Source of the DNA: Zingiber officinale | Taxonomy: Eukaryota > Streptophyta > Magnoliopsida > Zingiberales > Zingiberaceae | NCBI RefSeq assembly: GCF_018446385.1 | Contig: NC_056004.1 | Coordinates: forward strand, 25,984,492-26,048,491 | Reading direction: 5' to 3' | Length of the DNA: 64,000 nucleotides | Shown here: piece after piece, positions 49,101 to 57,596 of the stretch | How positions within the stretch are numbered: position 1 is the first letter of the stretch | Layout: each line of letters opens with the position of its first letter | Made by a program: the position numbers and the translations under genes | Notes under the pieces: generated by a model | Database searches by the model: none | What the model was told of the DNA's origin: nothing | What the model saw: the letters and a program-made list of their open reading frames with translations, nothing else

Positions 49101-52100
49101 TAGGGGGCAATCCAAGACAAAGACCATAGATTGAAAATGGATCCCCGAAGAGTACTTGGTCAACCCAATTAGAAAGAATTTCTATTGGGTGCCAAAATCA
49201 ATCCTCAAGGGTTAGAGGATTTTATGGCAAGTCAACCATGGAAGTCAATAATTCAAATTTTTCCTATATGGTTGACTTGAGACCTTAAGGGGGAGGACTT
49301 AGCCTTGATAGAGATTTATGATCAAGAGGGCTAAGTAGAGGTTACCTTTATCTCACAATGATTTGTATTATTTTCTAACCATGAATGTGAGATATTAGGA
49401 TGATACAAGTAATTCACTTATGCTTATGGCATTTTTGATGAGTTATGGTTTGTATCAAATTTTTAGTGATCATAAGCCAACTATGGGGAAAGCAAATGTT
49501 TAATTAATGGACATCTTGCCCATAGATCATAGTTGGATATTCTAAATGTTTTGAAAACATTTCTATGTTTTATTTGCTGTGATATAGCTATGTTAAATCA
49601 TGTGATTGCAAAACTGAGCCTTAATTTAATACAAACTTGCATGTCTTTGAGATTTTTTTGAGATTGGGTCAAAATTTTAAAAATACTTTGACTTTTCATG
49701 AAATCATATTTTTCCTAGTTAAAGAATATTATAAGAAATATGTGCTCAAAATTTCATGATTTTTTGAATTTTATGGAATTTTTTTGTGCATTTCTGAAGT
49801 TGACCTCAGAAGGCTGAAATTTGGGTTCAGCATGTACCAGTCGACTGGGACAGGTACCAGTCGACTGGTACCAGCCTTTCAGCAATCTGAGGGTTTCTGA
49901 AAACAATTTTTTGGTCCAAATTTGGTTGGAACTGATACCATAAGTGTGTGTACGAGTTTAGTACAACATTTTTGATGGTGTCAAAGGGGGAGAAAGGGGT
50001 AGGTTTAAGTTAGAGACCTACTTAGTTTTATTTGTGTGAAAATCTTTGAAAATTAAGGTTGAGAGCATGTGTTAAGGGGGAGCTTGGGTGATTATCCTTC
50101 ATGTTTACACATGGCTTGTAATTTTCAAAATTTCTATTTGTGCCTAACTTAAACATATTGCCACACATCAAAAAGGGGGAGATTGTTGGTGCAATCGACC
50201 TAGGTTTTGATGTGTGTGTCAAAAAGTTTAAGTTAGGCTGTCATATGTATTTGATATGTGGTTGAATCATGCAGGACTTGGTGGAACACATGAGAGCAAG
50301 TGTGAGAAGCTCATCCAAGGGCTCGGATCGTTGAGTCGGTGAAGGATGGTGTGGAAGACATCCGAGGGACTGCACGGACGAGGAGTAATGGAGTGGAGCC
50401 GAAGGAAGTGGACTTCAAGGCAGCGTGAAGGATGGCACGGAGAGGAGCCGCGGGCTCGGGTGCATCTGAGGGATGAAGGCCGACGAAGAGGACTTCAAAG
50501 GCGACTCCGGAAAGGATGAGAGTGTTGTTGGTGCAACTTTAGGTCAAGGTTGACCTGGTTGACCAGACTCGAGTTGACTTGACTCGAGTTATGTTTTGAT
50601 GTTTGACGAGTTATGACGATGTTTGACGTGAACAGAAAAGTTATATCTTGATGTTTGACAAGGATACAAGCTTGGGAGATTATGGGTGCAACTCGTGGTC
50701 AAGGTTGACCTGGTTGACCCGAGGTGAGTTGACCTGACTCGGAAAAGTCCAAGCAGGGAGCTTGGCACGGGAGAAAGTCCAAGTATGGAGACTTGGCACG
50801 GAGAAGTCCAAGTATGGAAGCTTGGCACATGGGAAGACAGAGAGGGCTCGGTAGCTCGTTCTCCGGACTGTGGTCAGAGAGGGCTCGGTAGCTCGTTCTC
50901 TGGACCAGATGTGGAAATCCTGGTGAGTGAAGCCAGGTAAAAACCCTAGTAAGTGAAGCTAGGTGAAAATCCTGGTGAGTGAAGCCGGGCAAGGGAAAAT
51001 CCAGATGGATCAAGGGTGATCGGACATCTGGTGTTGGGAAGTCCAAGTAGATCAAGGGAGTGATCGGATACCCCAAGTGGGTCAAAAGGATTGACCGAAC
51101 ACTTGGTGGAGAATTCTAGCAGGTCAAGGGAGTGACCAGATGCTAGGAATGATGAACCAACAGGTCAAGGTTGACCAGATGTTGGTGTAGAAGCCTGAGG
51201 TTTAGGGCTGGGGAGTTTGGATCGATGCGGGACCGATCGATGACTCTGGATAGCGATTGGTCACCGACCGATCGGTAACCATCGATAGCCTCATGGGTTA
51301 TCGATCGGGAGACCGATCGGTGAGCCTCAGGGCAGAAGATCCGGAGGGAAGCTGATCGGTCTACGGACCGATCGGGAGTTCCTGATCGGTCCATGGACCG
51401 ATCGGGGACAGAAGTGAAGGCTAGGGAATGGATCGGTCCGTGGACCGATCCAGTCCACAGATCGATCAGGGCACTAGCCGTTGCGACGCAACGGCTAGAT
51501 TTCTTCTGTGTTTCTTCATTTTCTTCGCAGGTTATAAAAGGAGGGCTGCTGCTGCGAGCCTCCAACTTCTTCTTCTTCCTTGGATTGAAGCTTCTGCTTC
51601 TGTGCTCTGAGGTTCTGAGCTTTGTTGAGCTCGCCTTCGAAGCTTCGCGTGAGCTTCCAGTCGTCGATCAGCTGCTGCAGTTGGGTTGTGAAGTTGCTGC
51701 TTCATCGCCTCCGGTCGACAGAGGAGGCAAGCGAGTGTTGCATTCATATTGTTGTTTGTATTTGCTTCTTGCTTTCCTTGTACTCCTTTCTTGTTGTTAC
51801 AAGTATTGTGGCGAGGTTTCTCCACCCACAAGGAGCATTTATTAGCCGGTTCTTCGGGGACTCATCCACCGACGGATTGATAGGCTTCGTCCACCTTACG
51901 GACACGCCGAGGAGTAGGAGTTTATCTCCGAACCTCGTTACATCGGTTTGTTTGAGGTTTGTCTTCTTTCCCTTTCGTTTCTGTGTTTATTTTCCGCTGC
52001 GCTAATACGTTTTGTAGCAACGCGACGATTTGGGGTCGGCTATTCACACCCCCCTCTCTAGCCTCCGTACGAAGGATCCTAACAAGTGTGAGAATGTATT

Positions 52101-52902
52101 GAGACCAGTCGACTGGTCATGAGACCAGTCGATTGGTCATGAGACCAGTCGACTGATCCAAACTCACAGAATGCACAGAAGCATTCTGTGCTTGTCGACT
52201 AAGGGGACCAGTCGACTGGTCCTGAGACCAGTCGACTGGTACATGTCCGTTGGCTGTGAAAAGAGCCGTTGGCTGTGCCTAACGGCTAGCACCAGTCGAC
52301 TGGTGTCAGGGTTTGAGTTGATTTGTGATCAACTCTCTCCTCTTATTTAAGGGGAGCTTTGGGGCATTGAGGAGGTTACTGATGCTTGTAGTTTAACTCC
52401 TATTCTGTGCCCAAAGCTCCCAAGTCAATTCTCTTCCTCCTAATTCTAACTCCATCTTGTAAAGAGGAAGAGTGCCTTTGTGAGAGGTTTGCTCCACCGA
52501 GAAGGAGAAGCTCTAGCCGGAGATTGCCGGGGACTGATCCACCGAAGGATCAAGGGATCGTCCACCTCAAGGACACGCCGTGGAGTAGGAGCATCATCTC
52601 CGAACCACGTTACATCGAGCTTGTTAGCGTTTGCATTCTTGTTTGTTTTTCATAGTATTAGTTTTAGTATATTCCGCTGTGCACTAACCCTTTTGTAGAG
52701 AAGAAATCGATTTGGGGGTGGCCTAGCTATCCAACCCCCCTTCAAGCCGGCCACCGATCCTCCAACATCCTTCCCCTCTTTTAAGGATGACGACGACCTC
52801 TTTCTCTTACCCGAGCCTCCGGCTGAACTTGCTTCTGGCCCTACTGAGCATATAGCTGGCCCTACGGAAGATCATCCTCCTTCTCTTGACAAAAAATCTT
52901 AA
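37196..52902 (+). CDS. Antisense ORF c of the Tat-type element (gypsy-type transposon protein), 829 aa, split by elements B and C
   Basis: Coding pieces: 37196-37868, 37933-38448 plus 45275-45669, and 45739-46514 plus 52773-52902. Introns 37869-37932 and 45670-45738 are GT-AG. The breaks at 38448 and 46514 are the insertions of B and C, each with one extra copy of the 5-bp target site. The pieces sum to 2490 nt (830 codons) in one frame with no internal stop. The N-terminal 200 or so residues (FRDQILGGLRFPIHPF, FGVCISQLAPN, GWKSRFFFV) match the plant putative gypsy-type transposon domain (Pfam Transposase_28 type, by recollection). A Pro/Ser-rich middle with basic patches (QRKRKRV) follows, then a coiled coil at about 543-720 and an acidic tail. 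Such ORFs lie antisense downstream of integrase in Grande-like elements; their function is not known. Confidence 0.75.
38961..39155. repeat. ATCGAT palindrome array in the left LTR of B
   Basis: About five paired words of the form GGATCGATCC-AC-TGATCGATCC, plus two single ATCGAT words, each self-complementary around ATCGAT. Confidence 0.95.
39694..42021. other. Non-coding internal part of element B
   Basis: This is the 2.3 kb that would hold pol in an autonomous element; no pol motif is found on either strand. It carries a small cluster of the same ATCGAT palindromes at 40534-40700 (for example TCGATCCACTGATCGATT) and otherwise AT-rich sequence. Confidence 0.7.
42022..43815 (-). CDS. Gag-like protein of element B, 597 aa, two zinc knuckles
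   Basis: One open frame. The N-terminal part (SFDSWKSRIENFLMMEIEQW, KDLWSKLAKLHE) is the copia-type gag fold (UBN2-like). A long Glu/Ser-rich segment follows (about residues 130-265). Then come two CCHC knuckles (CFECREHGHYKSKC and CFSCNQKGHYRSQC), which bind nucleic acid, and a Lys-rich tail ending FWVPRSIFSIP. Gag builds the particle that packages element RNA; with no pol of its own the element would need enzymes from a partner. The related gag in element C shares the WVP[KR]S ending. Two knuckles rather than one and the long acidic linker are unusual for copia gag. Confidence 0.88.
   Translation of the reverse strand: MSKSKKFKSSTSTMEFRDGLGFDTRVAPPYTSTSFDSWKSRIENFLMMEIEQWFALMEGFKAPTNSKGKLLKKSKWSSEQVQRCKANDKVTKLLVNLLPSTILCKIGEFEDAKDLWSKLAKLHEEIPSTVQEQEVSREGDSLEQDQEEDSEVERRSTSEEEVQEEASSSRECIEGNKEGAYSLFHIQDDEASTSRIERERSLVTSDQEEGEASTSGSRDEEEKEDSTSTSQEKSNGGESRSDQEEASTSGSKGKDVTPTSKGINILINNKNHIICFECREHGHYKSKCPKLAKKKGQVAPKGKEKPNETIPGTKKSKEHIVCFSCNQKGHYRSQCPKGKKMVKAQGGSSSQGGASKVKRKVTFIEPTPLHYGKKHDSSNLYHFNAIYHENRKHDSVKEKHIAFHAKTTTPRARNVGKSLGKNSKDFSYKPRNKNAHKFNGKPKTKDLVIENQVLRSRLDKMEKTLKRTKNILKGQNKHSLGLGVQKSSNGHRGLGYKPKAKKDVPSYHRVPYSYGTSPKSSGQAKNVTKTSKKSKKVTKKVTREAIPRVDLEKVTKTSKKPNKVTRKVSREVIPSEYLEHPRSTNRFWVPRSIFSIP
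44428..44730. repeat. ATCGAT palindrome array in the right LTR of B (expanded)
   Basis: Same array as in the left LTR but with an extra stretch of about 105 bp at roughly 44605-44715, containing three more paired ATCGAT words separated by CCAGAGCCTGG spacers. Confidence 0.95.
46870..47034. repeat. GTCGAC palindrome array in the 5' LTR of C
   Basis: Repeats of ACCAGTCGACTGGT (14-bp perfect palindrome) and variants, starting about 200 bases and ending about 35 bases before a TATA-like TTATTTAAGGGG (near 47071). The 3' LTR copy of the array (52100-52304) has more and differently arranged words. Confidence 0.95.
47560..49215 (+). pseudogene. Gag-like frame of element C, two in-frame stops
   Basis: Open for 380 codons from ATG 47560 to TAA 48700-48702. 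It continues in the same frame to TGA at 49132-49134 and then TAG at 49213-49215. The first part has copia-type gag features (GDFSWWKRRMEVFFE, AKELWEKLVELHEG, LHCKIKEIINGL) and one knuckle (CYNCQGEGHIRDDC) followed by a Lys-rich run. The second part is a coiled coil (LEEENRKLRERVEYLTKALRKFE). The end YWVPKSIL matches the end of gag B. The TGA stands where TGG (Trp) would fit. Whether the first part alone still works as gag is not known. Confidence 0.8.
49216..50183. other. Non-coding internal 3' part of element C
   Basis: No coding signal. Two ACCAGTCGACTGG-type palindromes lie at 49834-49873, the same core as the LTR array. Ends in the purine tract. Confidence 0.7.
50526..52084 (+). mobile_element. 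Solo LTR D with CGATCG palindromes, inside the 3' LTR of C
   Basis: It starts TGTTGGTGCAACTTTAGG and ends GGATCCTAACA, with perfect AGTGT duplications (50521-50525 and 52085-52089). The first half carries the AGTCCAAG/GGTCAA repeats also seen in F and, reversed, in B. The words GATCGGTCCATGGACCGATC and relatives fill 51222-51478. A TATA word (TTATAAAAGG) follows near 51532. The last 120 bases match the LTR ends of B, C, E and F. Confidence 0.9.
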
Positions 52903-53535
52903 TCTGGTTGCATGTATTGCTTCCCTAAGTACTTTTTCTGGATGTACAAATCAACTTTCTTGGTAACTGATTAATGCTTTTTTCTTTATTCCAACATGCT
53001 TATATACCTTGTGATATCTCTTGCCTATGGATTCTAACTTTATTTGTAATGCGATTCTCTTGTTGATAACCTCAAGGCTCGGCTTACAATTTGACTGCCC
53101 ATTTTAGATCCCGCTCACCTTAGATAGGAAATCTTTCTAGTTCATCAATCCACATTCTATCCTTGACCAACCTTCAGCCTCAGCCTTACTACTAACCTGC
53201 CTCTCACCCCAGGCCTGGCTAGCCACAGACCAGCCTCTGTCTAACTCCGATCGTGTCTTATTCCAGGTCTGTATAATCGAAGGTCAGAAAGTAGAAGTTA
53301 TGCATAGATCGGGATACCTCGTGATCCAGGTATGAATTCGCAGACCGAGGAATTTGATAATTATCTCCAGTTCGGGAAAGCCTGAGCACTTTAACAACTA
53401 CAGGTACCTTTTCCCAAGATCCTCCTCGCAAACCGCGCTAGCGTTCTTCCAAATATGCCCTTGGGCGTGACTTCCGAGGCGGATCCTATGACTCTCGTTG
53501 TTCCCGCCTATTATTTTGTACCGCTAGATGATAGT
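52903..53535. other. Spacer after antisense ORF c
   Basis: No ORF on either strand. Part resembles the spacer after ORF d (62053-62275), with words such as TGTACA, TTGCATG and CCAGGCCTG in the same order, so it is probably the remains of the same element region. Ends at the target site ATAGT of LTR K. Confidence 0.5.
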
Positions 53536-55427
53536 TGGTAGCTATCTAAATAGATGTCACAAATAAACTCCCAAATTAATATAATGATCGAAAACCCACA
53601 ACTACACAAAGAAATGTTTTAGTATAAGGCCCGAGTCGAATTTCCGAGGATTATGCTAGCACTATGCTTGTCTTGGATTCAGAATTCTATTTTTGGGTTT
53701 TCTAATTATGAAACGGGGATTAATAGCAAAATGAAATATTAACTAGAAACAAATTTTACAGACACCATATTATTTGCTGTAGGAATCAAATCGGACTTAA
53801 CAAGAGGTCAACTCTACCATTCAAACTACCATGATTAAATTCACCAGATTGCAAATATGAAAACTTACAGACTCTAAATCAATTGAAAACAATTAAAGGT
53901 CTAATCTAAACAAACAGGAATTAAAAACACACTCAATCTACTTATCCAACTAACTTCCCTTCTGAAAACCAAAACGCAGCATTGTTATCTGCACATTGCG
54001 AAATAGAAAACTATCAAGAGTTTACTCAACACCTAACTGATCACTCTAGAAATTTAATTCTCTATTAAGCTAACTAACTTAACAACTAACAAAGAGCTAA
54101 AACAAAAATTGCTAAACACAGATATAAGAACGAAATTGCAGCAGTGACTTCCTGCACAGTAGAACAAAACAAAACCAAACTAAAAGAACAAATTCTTGCA
54201 GAAAATGAAACTACAAATAAATCTAAGCTGTGAACTACCAGATTTAGAGACAAAATTTTCAGGAACAAGAAAAACTAAGCTAAGAAACGAACTGGAAGAA
54301 ATCTAAACATCCCTACACCAAATCTTAAACCAAACTTGTCTTCTCCTTGCCGTCACACAAGGAATCTGCAGAGAACACTCCAACAGAAATCGATCTGGAG
54401 TTCTCAAGCTTCAAGACTACTCAGATTTCCTTGCATTAGCTCACAAAATTTCAGGAAGGTCAGTTTCTGAAATTGTTCTTGTAATACCCACTAAGCTTGT
54501 AAGATAAATATATGAATGTGGGATTTTTCCTTAGAAAAATAATAGGAAGTGAGTTGAAGCAAAAAGAAATAAAATGAAATAAAAAGAAGAGGAGGTCAAG
54601 GATTGAACCATGAACCTCTTATATTATATTTCATAGAATTAATTAGTAGAAACCAATTGGGATAGAGAGAAGATGTTGATAGCAAAGTAGGGAAACTCAT
54701 GATAAAGGTAAGAGTAAAAGCTAGCCAAAAGAAAATAAGAAAAGAGCAAGAGAAGGGCAACTTGCCTTTCTTCTTTCTCTCCCTCTTTCTCTCTTCATTT
54801 TGCCGAAAATTTAAAGAGGGAATTAAGAGGATTCATTCCCCCTTATTTCATCATGAATGGTGAGAATAAATTAGGAAATAAAATAAATAAAAGAAAAATA
54901 GAAAATGGGTTAAGGGAGAAGGAAAGCAAAAATCAATTTTGCTACCTCTTCCCCCTTAACATAAAAGGGAGCAAGAAAAGAGAAAGTTATTTTTCTCTCA
55001 TTTCCTCATCCTCCCTCTTCCTCACCGAGAACACCCACTCCCTCTCCTCCATCTTCGGCCCCAAAGCTAAGGGTTTTCTCCTAAGAAAGCTAAAGATACA
55101 AGGAGGACTTAGCAAGGGAATCAAGGGAAAGGAACTAGAAGAAGAGGCTACTTCTTCCATCACTATACCTTAGATCCACAAGCGAAAAGGATGTAAGCTT
55201 CCCCTCACCTGTGGTACAAGGCTTTTTATGTGATTTTTGGATTTTATGAGGATTAGAAAACCTAGGAAAGAATTTTAGAAAATTCGGCTAAAGAAAGGGT
55301 TTTCAAATCTAGGAAGGTTTAAACAAGTCTTTATTTCATGATATGTTTTCTATGCTATGTAGGAAGAATTTTCTTCATGTTTTTATACCTAATTGATGCT
55401 TGATTAGAGGAGTGCCTAACCCTAGAA

Positions 55428-57440
55428 TTTCGGCCAAAAATATTTTAAGGAGGTTAGGGAAAACATTGTGTAACCAAACTAGTACAAAATTCCCTCCATG
55501 AACTACTAAGGGTCTTTTATTGGTTTTCTTGCTTGAAAGTTTCTTGGAACCAAAAGAAATCCATTTATATGTTTCGTCCAAGAAAAGGGCTTAGGGTTAG
55601 GAAGACCTTTAAATTTAAGTAACCATGTTTGTATGATAGAATATAGAGTTCTCTTAAAGAATTGCATGTTGAACATTGCTAGAAATTCATGAACTCTTAT
55701 TTTAGATTTTCGGCCATGATAAGATGGATAGTTTAGAAAAGCTTGAACAAAATTCTAATATGCTCAAGACCTCTGTGATATTATGATATGAAAGTTGTCT
55801 AATGCTCTCATGTTTAATTGGAGTATAGAAAATTAGTTACATGATATATGACATGTAAGATCACAAGGGTCCTAGCTTGTTTATGAACCAACTTTGTATA
55901 TGATGTTCTTAGTAATTTTTGCCATGAAACTTACTTAGGTTTTCCATGCTTTAAGCCACTTAAAACCTAGTTTAAATATTGGTAGGTTTCGGCCATGAGG
56001 AAAAATAAAAGAAAAAGGGAAAGAAACCTAGGAAGCCTAAGACACAATTCACATGTATGTTTATTATGCTTGTCTTTATACATGCTATGAAACTTGTATG
56101 ATTTCTTATGCTTTTAGGCTATTTGAAGCAAGTTTATATACTGTTGAGTTTCGGCCAAGTAAGGTTTAAAAGACCTAGAGGCCTTACAAATGAAACCAAA
56201 TGTGTTAAAAGTGCTTCTTATGAAAATATGATAATGTGTTGATTGTGTCACATGCTTGTATAATTTTTTCATGACCTAAATGGACCATTGTATGTTTCGG
56301 CCATGAAGGGATAGATGCCCTAGAGACCTTAGAACAAAAATTAAATATGCTTATGTCACTCTACATGAAATATGATAAGTAGAAAGACAAAGTTCCCATG
56401 CAATATGTTGTTTAATGACCTAATTGAGGCTAGGGTAAGTTTCGGCCATACATATTGTATAATGTCTTATTATGAATTTATACATGATGTTAGTTCAAGT
56501 TCACATGCTTGTATGTTGTTTTTTTTAGCCCTGATGAACACTTGTTAAAAGTTTGACCATGACATATGTTAAGGGCTTGAAGGACTTAGGAACTAGCTCA
56601 ATATGCTTACTATGTTACTTGGAAAAAAATGCTATAAATGTGGTTTAAGGTTTCCATGCTTTCATGACATTTGGAACCTTGTTTCACACCTGATAGGGTT
56701 CGGCCACATGGAGTTTAGGGACCTGGAGAACTTAGAAACCAAGTAAATCATACTTATAATGCTTCCTATGAAATTCATGTAATGATAATTTAGGTTCCAC
56801 ATGCTTGGAGGTTATTTTTACCTAAATTAAGATCTAAGGGGGTTTGGCCATGATAAGAACCCAAGAGATTAGGAAGCTTAGAACCCAAGCTAACTATGTT
56901 ACCATGTTTCTTATGATAGTATAATTACATGATACACCCTTATGCTTAAACATGTATGCTTGTGATTTATACTTTTCATGATATGATATGTGCTTAGAAG
57001 TATGCATGCTTTGATGACATGTTATGTGCTTAAAATATGCATGCTTTTATGATATGTTATGTAGATAGAAATATGCATGCTTGGATGATATGCTATATGT
57101 TTAAAATATGCATGCTTTTGTGATATACCATGTGGATAGAAATATGCATGCTTTGATGAAGTGATTATGTGCTTAAAATATGCATGCTTTTATGATATGC
57201 TATGTGGAAGGAAATATGCATACTTTGATGATATGCTATGTGCTTAAAATATGTATGCTTTTATGATATGCATGTTGATATGATGTATGCCTAAGTGATG
57301 CATACTTTTATGACATGATGTATGCCTAAGTGATGCATACTTTTATATGATGTATGCCTAAGTGATGCATACTTTTATGACATGATGTATGCCTAAGTGA
57401 TGCATACTTTTATATGATGTATGCCTAAGTGATGCATGCT
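55428..57440. repeat. Three successive tandem-repeat zones in LTR J
   Basis: Zone 1 (about 55.4-56.9 kb): TTTCGGCCA or a close variant at 55428, 55708, 55987, 56149, 56295, 56440, 56699 and 56843. Most spacings are near 145 bp or twice that. Zone 2: TATGCATGCT-type words at 57001, 57036, 57072, 57107, 57143, 57179, 57214 and 57250 (35-36 bp, two alternating unit types). Zone 3: TGATGTATGCC at 57281, 57316, 57348, 57383 and 57415 (alternating 35 and 32 bp). Confidence 0.85.
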
Positions 57441-57502
57441 TGTATGATGCATGATATGTATAAGTATGACATGCATTTTACTTTGAATGGCTTGTACCAA
57501 AA

Positions 57503-57596
57503 GGGTGGGCTCCTTATGCGCCCCTTGGTCGAATTACGGGCCTAGTAAAGGGTGGGCTCCTTACGTGCCCCTAGGTCGAGCTACGGGCCTAGTTTC
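57503..57596. repeat. 47-bp direct duplication in LTR J
   Basis: Two copies of a GC-rich unit starting GGGTGGGCTCCTTA (57503 and 57550), each ending ACGGGCCTAG. Confidence 0.85.

Larger units (their letters stand above)
46515..52767 (+). mobile_element. Element C: non-autonomous gag-only LTR retrotransposon, nested in ORF c
   Basis: The 5' LTR is 46515-47497 (983 bp). The 3' LTR is 50184-52767, which contains solo LTR D. Perfect TCCTT duplications flank it (46510-46514 and 52768-52772). The primer-binding site TGGTATCAGAGC is at 47500-47511, two bases after the 5' LTR. The purine tract AAAAAGGGGGAGATT sits directly before the 3' LTR. Inside is a broken gag frame and no pol. The LTRs match except at the GTCGAC palindrome array. 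Opposite in orientation to B. Confidence 0.93.

Noticed and set aside
51143-51845. ORFs around the TATA region of LTR D
   Set aside because: Same reason: LTR sequence with CGATCG palindromes and a GC-rich leader; peptides show no recognisable family.
54853-55173. 106-aa plus-strand ORF in LTR J
   Set aside because: Low-complexity Lys/Ser-rich peptide inside an LTR; no domain.
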